The translations under genes and the position numbers were made by a program. This document shows, piece by piece, positions 42,845 through 50,421 of a DNA stretch of 64,000 nucleotides. Source of the DNA: GCA-2737665 sp044344795 (lineage in GTDB: Bacteria; Bacteroidota; Bacteroidia; Palsa-965). The DNA lies in assembly GCA_044344795.1 (NCBI GenBank), contig JBIJCF010000003.1:62001-126000 (forward strand). Direction: 5' to 3'. The notes under the pieces were generated by a model that did not search any database, was not told the origin of the DNA, and saw nothing but the letters and a program-made list of their open reading frames with translations. Within the stretch, counting starts at the first letter, position 1. Every line of letters begins with the position of its first letter.

Positions 42845-44500
42845 ATGCTGACGAAACTGCACGTACAGAATTACGCGTTAATAGATGAAGTGCAATTGGA
42901 ATTGCATTCCGGACTTACCATTATTACCGGTGAAACAGGTGCGGGCAAATCAATTCTTTTAGGTGCTTTAGGTTTGCTGTTGGGAGAGCGCGCTGATTCT
43001 TCTGCATTACGTGACAAAGCAAAAAAGTGCATTGTTGAAGGAAACTTCGTGGTGCAGAACCCTGCGTTTAGGTTAACATTAACAGAGTTGGATGTTGATG
43101 TAGACGAAGTAACCATTATTCGTCGTGAAATCAACGCGGAAGGTAAATCCAGGGCATTTGTGAATGACACGCCGGTGAATTTGACACAATTGAAAAACCT
43201 GGGCAGTTGGTTAATTGATATTCACTCTCAGCACGAAACGATAGCATTAAATGAGGCCTCGTATCAGTTGAATATGCTGGATAGCGTTGCTGATAATTCT
43301 TCGCTGTTGAGTGATTATAAGCAACAATTTAAAGTTGTCAAGCAACTTACTACAAAGCTACAGGAACTGCAGACGCTTGAGTTACAAGGCAAAAAAGATT
43401 TTGATTATCTGCAGTTTCAGTTGGATGAGTTTTTGAAAATGGAATTCGTTCCCGGTGAAGAACAAACTATTGAACAGGAGCTGGAAACACTTGAAAATGC
43501 AGAAGAAATTAAATTGGCATTAACACGTGCGAATTCCGGGTTAGATAATGAGGAAAGCGGTTTGCTTCAGGCTATTAATAGTGTTAAAGGCATGTTGTCC
43601 GGTGTTGCAAAGTACAATAGCTCTATTCAACATCTGTTGGAACGACTGAACAGTGCGTACATTGAACTTAAAGATATCGCCGGCGAACTTGAATCCGTTA
43701 ACGAAGAAATTCATCATGATCCTGAGCGAGCATCGTTATTGCGTGAGCGTTTGGATGACATGTTCCGCTTGTTCAAGAAACACGGCGTAAACACTACAGC
43801 TGAATTGTTGCGCATTCAAAAAGAAATCGATGTCAAGTTGCAACAAATCGGTTCGCTGGAAGAGGACATCTCAAAAGCGTCGTTAGCGTTGGAGCAAGCC
43901 GGAAAGAAGTTGAAGCAATTGGCACAACAACTTCGTAAGGCCAGAGCAAAAGCTATTCCCGGATTTCGCGAGGCCATAGCTGCGTTGCTGAAGGATCTCG
44001 GTATGCCGAATGCAGTATTACAAATCGAATTAACCGAATTGGAGCAGCTCCGTGAAGACGGTAATGACAAAGTAGTGTTTATGTTCAACGCCAATAAAGG
44101 CGAGCAACCCAAGGCGTTAAGTAAAATTGCATCAGGAGGAGAATTATCGCGATTGATGCTTACTTTAAAGTCGGTGTTGGCAGGACATACGTTATTACCA
44201 ACTATTATATTTGATGAAATCGATACCGGAATTTCCGGTGATATTGCTGCAAAAGCGGGTGCTATTCTGGAGCAACTCGGTACACGAATGCAAGTGGTGG
44301 TAATTACGCATTTACCGCAGGTAGCTTCAAAAGGTCAACACCATTTGTTTGTTTACAAGGAAGATGACAATGAACGCACGGTCAGCAGAATACGTCGTTT
44401 AAATGAAAAGGAACGGGTAGAGGAGATTGCCAAAATGCTGAGTGCCGGAGCACCAGGTGATGCCGCCCGCAAGAATGCCCGCGAATTATTGAAGAATTGA
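42845..44500 (+). CDS. recN: DNA repair protein RecN
   Basis: 551 residues of an SMC-like ATPase. Walker A GETGAGKS at 29-36, LLGERADSSALR near 46, two coiled-coil arms (about 160-230 and 270-370), the ABC signature in KIASGGELSRLMLTLK (near 427-442) and Walker B IIFDEIDTGISG. RecN acts at double-strand breaks. Slightly shorter arms than cohesins, normal for RecN. It follows sucD after a terminator, so it likely has its own promoter within the 44-base gap or relies on readthrough. Confidence 0.95.
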   Translation: MLTKLHVQNYALIDEVQLELHSGLTIITGETGAGKSILLGALGLLLGERADSSALRDKAKKCIVEGNFVVQNPAFRLTLTELDVDVDEVTIIRREINAEGKSRAFVNDTPVNLTQLKNLGSWLIDIHSQHETIALNEASYQLNMLDSVADNSSLLSDYKQQFKVVKQLTTKLQELQTLELQGKKDFDYLQFQLDEFLKMEFVPGEEQTIEQELETLENAEEIKLALTRANSGLDNEESGLLQAINSVKGMLSGVAKYNSSIQHLLERLNSAYIELKDIAGELESVNEEIHHDPERASLLRERLDDMFRLFKKHGVNTTAELLRIQKEIDVKLQQIGSLEEDISKASLALEQAGKKLKQLAQQLRKARAKAIPGFREAIAALLKDLGMPNAVLQIELTELEQLREDGNDKVVFMFNANKGEQPKALSKIASGGELSRLMLTLKSVLAGHTLLPTIIFDEIDTGISGDIAAKAGAILEQLGTRMQVVVITHLPQVASKGQHHLFVYKEDDNERTVSRIRRLNEKERVEEIAKMLSAGAPGDAARKNARELLKN

Positions 44501-44544
44501 ACTCCCGATAAACTTTATATTTGTCTTAGTCCAAACTAAAAACT

Positions 44545-45360
44545 ATGTCACATCAATTATTAAAAGGTAAGCGCGGTATTATTTCCGGAGCTTTAGATGA
44601 AAATTCAATAGCCTGGAAAGTGGCCGAGAAATGTCACGCGGAAGGCGCTTCATTTGTGCTGACGAATGCACCTATTGCCATGCGCATGGGTGAAATCAAT
44701 AAACTGGCAGAAAGCACCAATTCCAAAATTATTCCCGCAGATGCCACTAACATGGATGAGCTGAAGGCTTTGTTTGAAGGAGCAACTGAGCATTTGGGTG
44801 GTAAGATTGATTTCGTATTGCATTCTATTGGTATGTCGCCGAATATTCGCAAGAACATTCCTTACACCGGATTGAATTACGATTTCTATCAGAAGTCATT
44901 AGATGTAAGTGCGATGTCATTGCATAAAATGCTGAGTGTTGCTTATAACATGGACGCCATCAACGAATGGGGTTCTGTGGTTGCATTGTCGTATATCGCG
45001 GCACAACGGACGTATCCTTTCTATACAGATATGGCTGACGCTAAAGCTATGTTAGAATCTGTAGCACGTAGCTTTGGATATCATTACGGGAAACATCGTC
45101 ATGTGCGTGTGAATACAATTTCTCAGTCACCGACCAAAACAACTGCAGGTAGCGGTATTAAAGGTTTCGGTGACTTTTACGACTATGCGGACAAAATTTC
45201 TCCATTAGGTAATGCGGATGCAAATGCATGTGCAGATTACTGTGTGTTGATGTTCTCGGATATGAGTCGCATGGTAACAATGCAGAATTTGTATCACGAT
45301 GGGGGATATTCGAATACCGGTATCAGCAACGAAGTGATGGAAATGTTTGGAAAGGAATAA
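44545..45360 (+). CDS. fabI: Enoyl-[acyl-carrier-protein] reductase FabI
   Basis: 271 residues, SDR fold. The FabI-type nucleotide site is GIISGALDENSIAWKVAEKC (11-30). The catalytic YxxMxxxK is Y160-T-D-M-A-D-A-K167, which separates FabI from ordinary SDRs. It makes the last reduction of each fatty-acid elongation round using NAD(P)H. A -7 element TATATTTG is at 44516-44523, giving a leader of about 15 bases, and a terminator follows. An MSPNIRKNI loop near 97-105 replaces the E. coli substrate loop. Confidence 0.95.
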   Translation: MSHQLLKGKRGIISGALDENSIAWKVAEKCHAEGASFVLTNAPIAMRMGEINKLAESTNSKIIPADATNMDELKALFEGATEHLGGKIDFVLHSIGMSPNIRKNIPYTGLNYDFYQKSLDVSAMSLHKMLSVAYNMDAINEWGSVVALSYIAAQRTYPFYTDMADAKAMLESVARSFGYHYGKHRHVRVNTISQSPTKTTAGSGIKGFGDFYDYADKISPLGNADANACADYCVLMFSDMSRMVTMQNLYHDGGYSNTGISNEVMEMFGKE

Positions 45361-45384
45361 TTGAAATTTCAGATGATAAGAAAG

Positions 45385-45413
45385 AAGGCAATCGTAATTG
45401 GTTGCCTTTTTTT
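45385..45413 (+). terminator. fabI terminator
   Basis: AAGGCAA, 10-base loop, TTGCCTT, then TTTTT, 24 bases past the stop. Confidence 0.8.
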
Positions 45414-45429
45414 ATTTAAGAGTTGATGT

Positions 45430-45832
45430 ATGACCTCTAACGAGGTCATGATGGGTGTAACCGTGCAGGCAGGTTACACGGCTTCGACTCCTCCGGAGTC
45501 GGTGATTAGTTACGAAGATTGGTTATAATCATTGTGACTTCGACTCCTTGGCAGTGTGAGGTAATTACCGGAAAGGAAACGTTGCTAAATTGGGCGCAGC
45601 GTAGTCAATACATATCAATCGTTATTCATCAAGCATACATGTTTCGATTCAGCAGGTCCCAAAGCATTCCGATCCCGTTTAAACACGAAGCGGTATAGCT
45701 AAGAATTTGCAACATGGTTAATCAAGAATAGGTAGTCGATCTCAGTTGGCATCACAACATGCCGATCCCGCTAGGGATCGAAGCCGTGTAGCCAAGAATT
45801 GGCGAAACGGTAAACGGACTCCGGAGGAGTCC
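45430..45832. repeat. Left palindrome array of the RAYT locus
   Basis: Unit L1 (45430-45501): ATGACCTC-TAAC-GAGGTCAT, then GTGTAACC/GGTTACAC with a 9-base loop, then CGACTCC-TCC-GGAGTCG. A partial CGACTCC follows at 45540. Unit L2 (45760-45832), in the opposite direction: CGATCCC-GCTA-GGGATCG, AAGCCGTGTAGCCAA with GCCAA-GAA-TTGGC nested inside CCGT/ACGG, then GGACTCC-GGA-GGAGTCC. A decayed copy of L2 is at 45665-45717 (CCGATCCC...GAAGCGGTATAGCTAAGAAT). Read on the minus strand L1 shows hairpin-AAGCCGTGTAACC, matching L2's hairpin-AAGCCGTGTAGCC, so both are versions of one element. No gene in 45361-45953. Confidence 0.85.
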
Positions 45833-45953
45833 AACAACAACCTTTGGCTCAGTGATGTTGGTAACTATTATCCGTTTTATTCTTGCTTGAATGTCGATGA
45901 TGGTCTTATTTCGAGACATTATATTTTACGATACGTTTTATATTTTTTCGTTT

Positions 45954-46421
45954 ATGGCTAATACTTATTCGCAATTGTATGTACAGATTGTCTTTGCTGT
46001 GAAGAACAGAGCTTCTTTAATTCAATCGGAGTGGGAAACTAAATTATATCAATATATAACCGGCATTCTTCGCAACAGAGGACAGAAGGTTATTGCAATC
46101 AATGGTATGCCCGACCACATTCATATTCTACTGGGTATAACGCCCGATTGCTCACTTTCAGACCTTGTGCGTGAGGTCAAGAAAAGCAGTAATACTTGGA
46201 TCACTGAAAATAAACTAACTCCGGGAAAATTTTACTGGCAATCCGGTTTCGGAGCATTTTCTTACAGTCGGTCTGACCTGGATAGTGTGGCAACATACGT
46301 GCGTAATCAAAAACAGCACCATCAGCGAAAACGATTACGAGATGAGTACACAGAATTGCTTAAAGAGTTTGAAGTTGCTTATGAGGAAAGCTATATATTT
46401 GATGATGTAGGTGCGATGTGA
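45954..46421 (+). mobile_element. REP-associated tyrosine transposase (RAYT), IS200-like Y1 HUH protein
   Basis: 155 residues from MANTYSQLYVQIVFAVKNR; the open frame 21 codons upstream has no start signal of note and is rejected. The HUH motif is H55-I-H57 in MPDHIHILLG, and the nucleophile is Y115 in a YxxxQ helix (Y115-V-R-N-Q119). This is the single-domain TnpA/RAYT fold that cuts single-stranded DNA at hairpins. There is no tnpB gene, and the gene is a single copy framed by palindrome units, as in RAYT/REP systems and unlike free IS200. It is intact, so it may still be active. The right array begins 5 bases after its stop. Confidence 0.88.
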
Positions 46422-46425
46422 GGTA

Positions 46426-46773
46426 TGACCTCTAACGAGGTCACCTTGAGTGTAACCGTGCAAGCAGGTTACACGGCTTCGACTCCTCCGGAGTCGTGGA
46501 GTGGTTATGGTAATGGAAACGTTTGTTTATAATGTGAAGTGCAGTAATGAAAGGTCATCTGTGATTAATCAAGAATAGAAGTTACTTCTCAATTGACATC
46601 ACAGGATGTCGGTCCCATTAGGGATCTAAGCCTTGTAACCAAGAATTGGCGCACCGGAATATCAGGAATAGAAGTTACTTCTCAATTGACATCACAGGAT
46701 CTCTATCCCATTAGGGATCTAAGCCTTGTAGCCAAAGCATTGGCTGCAAGGTACCTGGACTCCGGAGGAGTCC
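46426..46773. repeat. Right palindrome array of the RAYT locus, with a 92-bp tandem repeat
   Basis: Unit R1 (46426-46496) is nearly identical to L1: TGACCTC-TAAC-GAGGTCA, GTGTAACC/GGTTACAC, CGACTCC-TCC-GGAGTCG, in the same direction. Unit R2 is two tandem copies with a 92-base period (46573-46664 and 46665 to about 46744). Each contains GAATAGAAGTTACTTCTC, ATCCC/GTCCC-ATTA-GGGATC and CCTTGTARCCAA...TTGGC. The array ends with GGACTCC-GGA-GGAGTCC at 46757-46773. The second copy has the better hairpin, AGCCAA-AGCA-TTGGCT inside CCTTG/CAAGG. The following 46774-47057 is A/T-rich and shows nothing further. Confidence 0.85.
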
Positions 46774-47057
46774 AACTAACCAATTTAACAGAATTAATGG
46801 CCACCCAAGAAAAAGAACTTTTGGGATAACTTCGTATTCGAAAACATTCTAACGCAACAAATGAATCCGGTGTTATTAAGACATTAATTCTGTAAGGCGG
46901 TTAAAATTTGGAACTGTTTAAAGATGCTTTTTTTACGCACATAGCCATAGATATATTGTAAAAACGCACAAAAAACTAGTTTCATCAAGCCACGATTTCG
47001 ATGCTATAACGTCTCTCTGTAAATTGATTGAAATATATTACCTAAAACATTTATGTT

Positions 47058-47954
47058 ATGATTCGCTCCTTATTGACGATTAGCGTTATTTCAGCAGCTA
47101 CATTATGTTCTGCCCAGGTGGTGGAAGAACCAAAGCCTGGAATAATACATGTGCAAGATGTCACAATTACTTCGGGTTTTGGTTTTGGTCGATCTGCAAT
47201 GTTGCAAATGAGTGAGTTCGAGAAGTTAATGCCTTCATCTATGCTGTTGCAGGAAGACATGTCCGGATTCCAAGAAGCGTTTTTTAGCTATTTGGAAACA
47301 ACGGGGAATTTCGGCGTCTTGGTAGGAATGCAATTGCGTGACAAATCCGGTAATGCTTATCGCAGAAACCCGATTTTGCGCGCCGGATTTCAATACGGTT
47401 CAGGAGTTTATTTTTCTGCAGGAAAATATAAAGAAAGCACGACCGTTATAGACACTCTGATATCTCAGCAAACGGGCCACATGTATTTTGTGGATTCTAT
47501 TAATACGCGCAGTTATTCAGCTTCGTACAGTTCACAGCAAATCAGGTTAGACGTTTCATTGCTTTACGGAACGAATTCCGAATCTCGATGGTCGTTGTAT
47601 GGCGGTCTAGGTTTGACCGCAGGTATGTCACTTCAGGCTAAAACAGAGATTAGTTATGGAGAGTATTCTGCGCAGCGTGTATCCGTTGGTCCGGGTTATT
47701 CCAATGTTCGGTATTCCAATCAGCGCCAGATTGACTATAGAACAGAATTAGTAAGCAATAAAAGCAATCTTGCATTCTGCGGTTATGTGCCGCTTGGGGT
47801 TGATTGCCGTATCGGCAAAAAGCGCCCTTTCTGGAAGCAAGTACATTTGATTTATGAATTACGTCCGGCATTAACGGTAACCAATATTCCTGAACTTGGT
47901 GTTTATCCCGAAGCCCAGTTGTTGCAACAGTTCGCATTGAAAGTACGTTGGTAG
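47058..47954 (+). CDS. Predicted outer-membrane beta-barrel protein
   Basis: 298 residues. Signal peptide MIRSLLTISVISAATLCSAQ, then mostly alternating beta strands (GFQYGSGVYFSAGKY, SRWSLYGGLGLTAGMSLQ, LAFCGYVPLGVDC) ending in QFALKVRW, a C-terminal strand with the terminal aromatic typical of barrels. I recognise no family. The next gene begins right after its TAG (TAGATG), so the pair is coupled. Confidence 0.65.
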   Translation: MIRSLLTISVISAATLCSAQVVEEPKPGIIHVQDVTITSGFGFGRSAMLQMSEFEKLMPSSMLLQEDMSGFQEAFFSYLETTGNFGVLVGMQLRDKSGNAYRRNPILRAGFQYGSGVYFSAGKYKESTTVIDTLISQQTGHMYFVDSINTRSYSASYSSQQIRLDVSLLYGTNSESRWSLYGGLGLTAGMSLQAKTEISYGEYSAQRVSVGPGYSNVRYSNQRQIDYRTELVSNKSNLAFCGYVPLGVDCRIGKKRPFWKQVHLIYELRPALTVTNIPELGVYPEAQLLQQFALKVRW

Positions 47955-48335
47955 ATGCTGCGAAAAATTTCACCAGCGCGCCTAATTGTAATTGATGCTT
48001 TCGGGGCAACCGTTAGCGGATTACTCTGGTGGCTGCTCATTGGAACCAACCCTGATATATTTGGCATAGCAGCTCCTATACCATGGCTGTTGGGCAGTTT
48101 CGCAATACTCTTTTCCTGGTTGGGATGGTTTCACGAATTTTTGAATTTATCTTCAAAAAGAACCTTGCTCACCCTCATCGTATTAAATACAGCATTTTGT
48201 ATAAGTACATTGCTGCTATTATTAACCGACAACGCTATCACCAATTGGGGAATTGCTTTTAGTGCAGGAGAAATCATTGTTGTAATGACATTGGTTGTAG
48301 TAGAATGGAAAGCGTACCGTTCTCTTCATAATTAA
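47955..48335 (+). CDS. Four-helix integral membrane protein of unknown function
   Basis: 126 residues with four hydrophobic segments (about 10-30, 40-60, 70-92 and 98-118) joined by short loops, and WFHEFLNLSSKR between helices 2 and 3. No family recognised. It follows the barrel protein without a gap and precedes the GT-C gene by 50 bases. A role in the GT-C pathway is possible but unsupported. Confidence 0.65.
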   Translation: MLRKISPARLIVIDAFGATVSGLLWWLLIGTNPDIFGIAAPIPWLLGSFAILFSWLGWFHEFLNLSSKRTLLTLIVLNTAFCISTLLLLLTDNAITNWGIAFSAGEIIVVMTLVVVEWKAYRSLHN

Positions 48336-48385
48336 AGTGGCATCATTGCTCCTTTTCGTACTTTTAGACGCCTTAATCATTACCT

Positions 48386-50416
48386 ATGATTCAATTGTCT
48401 AAACAAGCGCTGCTCATTCTTGCGCTAATTCTCGTTCCGTCGTTATTGGTTATTGGTATTCACTGGGGTGATACAGGTTTGTTTTTCAAGGCAGTTTTCC
48501 TCGCTGGTAGTACTGCTGCTGTTTTTGTTGGTCGATGGCTGTACAATCGTAATAAGAACATAGACCTCTTTCTGGATGTCGGAGTTGCACTTGTAGCCGC
48601 GGCATTAATTTTCAAAATTTATCCGGGCGAATTTTTTGACGATGCCGGATTTGTGCTGCGATACCTGGAAAATTTCAAAGACGGATTTTTCTACGCGTAT
48701 AATTCCACAGACGGTCCTGTTTTCGGAATTTCATCAGCATTTCAGGGATTAGTAAATGGAGTCATATGCGCAACAGGCCTGTGGTTGCCGGAACAAGCCT
48801 TGCGTCGAACAGCATTCATTGGCTTAGTGGTGTTGATTTTTTTTCTAATCAGAATTGTTCGAGGTAATACCAAGTCGAATATTGAATTTTTAATTTGGAC
48901 TGGTATCATCATCGTCAGCAGTAAGTTTTTCCTGAATGTCATGAAAGCCGGATTGGAAACTCCAATGCACATTGCGGTGGTTACAGGCGCGTTCTGGGCG
49001 TATTACGAAAAACGTACACGCTTAATGTGGTTTCTGTTGGCATTAGCAGCTATTTCTAAATTGGATGCAGTTCCTTTGGTCGTAATTACGGCTTTGTTTT
49101 GGTTGATTGAAAACCACAAGCAATGGTGGCCGCTGCGATTGAATTCGAAAGCGGTTCGTGATATTCTGACATTCGCTGTAGTGCCTGTCATTACGTGGAT
49201 TGCAGCGGCAACATATTTTTTCGGAAGCCCATTACCACAATCGGCTTATGCGAAAATTCATTATCATTTTCATCCGGACGATAATTGGTTTCCGTTTTTC
49301 GTACGTTACGCCAAAGACGATTTCTATTTTCCGGTATTATGGATTACACTGATCAGTTCTTTGATAATGCTGGTGTTCGCCTACGTTCGTCGTCATCAGG
49401 AATCGTTAGTGAATATGTTGCGAAACTTGTTACCGGGTGCTTCGTTCATCGGCACAATGGTGTTATATTATTTCTACAATCCCGGCGAACGAATGATGTG
49501 GTATTATGCATTACCCGATATATTGCTGCTACTGCAATTGGTGCTTTCATTATCGTTTCTGCTTCGTATGATCGATCATGTTTGGATAAGATCGGGAACA
49601 ACATTTGTAACCGGTTTTGCGCTATTCCTGTTTTTATTTCCCGATGTATACGGCGGCAAATGGTGGTTGGATGAGTACTTGAATACAGTGGAATATGAAC
49701 GCGCAACTATTGGACGATACATCGAGCAGCGAGTTCCGGACCACGACACAGTCATGGTTTGGCACGGTTTGCCGGGGCGTTATACCAAAGGTTATGTGCT
49801 GGATATGTCCGGATTGAATTCGAAACTGGTTACGAAGTATGAACGAAATTCTGCACAGATTCTAAAGGAGTTTCGTCCGAATTATACGGTTAATCATCAG
49901 TTCTACGATTATACCGAAGTGGTCAAGCATCCGCCGTATTCATTGGACACCATGTTCTATGATATTACAGCATATGGGCATCCTTCATGGCAAATATACA
50001 AGCGACTGGATGGCAATGTGAAAAGAGAATTCCCGATCATGATGTCCGAACCGAATGTATGGGCAGGTGAATCAGAAAAAACGGAATATGTATTTCGCGT
50101 TAAAGGACCTCAAATGACATTGGCGTTTCACGATGACGCGCCGTTAGTGGCGTTTGCTTGTGGTATTGAAAAACAAGATCAACCGATGATATTGCACATG
50201 GAGTTATTCATCGGCGATAGTTTGATTGAAACCTCGGAGTTTAATGTGGATACTAGAGAGCGTAAACATCCGGACGAACCAAAAAAGGTGCAGGCATTAC
50301 GTTGGAATTTTAATAATCCTATTGCACCGCCAACTGAGGCTCACATTAAATATAAACTTAGTAAAGGAGATGGATCATTCGTAATTGTTGATCCTGCTAT
50401 AATTCAACGATTTTAA
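48386..50416 (+). CDS. GT-C membrane glycosyltransferase, AftB/arabinosyltransferase-like candidate
   Basis: 676 residues: about 11-12 membrane helices in the first 450, then a soluble C-terminal part of about 220. The first periplasmic loop has Asp85-Asp86 (GEFFDDAGFVLRYLENF), the acidic pair used by GT-C enzymes that take polyprenyl-phospho-sugars. YNSTDGPVFGISSAFQG after it and VLDMSGLNSKLV in the tail resemble AftB-like arabinofuranosyltransferases. The gene converges on the DprE1-DprE2 fusion with 5 bases between stops, and that fusion should make its donor. A PMT-type mannosyltransferase or another GT-C cannot be excluded. Confidence 0.68.
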   Translation: MIQLSKQALLILALILVPSLLVIGIHWGDTGLFFKAVFLAGSTAAVFVGRWLYNRNKNIDLFLDVGVALVAAALIFKIYPGEFFDDAGFVLRYLENFKDGFFYAYNSTDGPVFGISSAFQGLVNGVICATGLWLPEQALRRTAFIGLVVLIFFLIRIVRGNTKSNIEFLIWTGIIIVSSKFFLNVMKAGLETPMHIAVVTGAFWAYYEKRTRLMWFLLALAAISKLDAVPLVVITALFWLIENHKQWWPLRLNSKAVRDILTFAVVPVITWIAAATYFFGSPLPQSAYAKIHYHFHPDDNWFPFFVRYAKDDFYFPVLWITLISSLIMLVFAYVRRHQESLVNMLRNLLPGASFIGTMVLYYFYNPGERMMWYYALPDILLLLQLVLSLSFLLRMIDHVWIRSGTTFVTGFALFLFLFPDVYGGKWWLDEYLNTVEYERATIGRYIEQRVPDHDTVMVWHGLPGRYTKGYVLDMSGLNSKLVTKYERNSAQILKEFRPNYTVNHQFYDYTEVVKHPPYSLDTMFYDITAYGHPSWQIYKRLDGNVKREFPIMMSEPNVWAGESEKTEYVFRVKGPQMTLAFHDDAPLVAFACGIEKQDQPMILHMELFIGDSLIETSEFNVDTRERKHPDEPKKVQALRWNFNNPIAPPTEAHIKYKLSKGDGSFVIVDPAIIQRF

Positions 50417-50421
50417 TGGAA

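Noticed and set aside
45746..45961. 71-residue frame running into the RAYT start
   Set aside because: It reads through palindrome unit L2 and has no family features.
45954..46421. Complete IS605-type element
   Set aside because: No tnpB, and the flanks are multi-hairpin arrays and not single left and right ends.
46573..46773. Possible CRISPR array
   Set aside because: Only two copies with a 92-base period and no unique spacers; no cas genes in the window.
46593..46829. 78-residue plus-strand frame with a repeated PIRDLSLVAK motif
   Set aside because: It is the translation of the 92-base palindromic repeat of the RAYT array; the protein repeat follows from the DNA repeat and no start or partner supports a gene.
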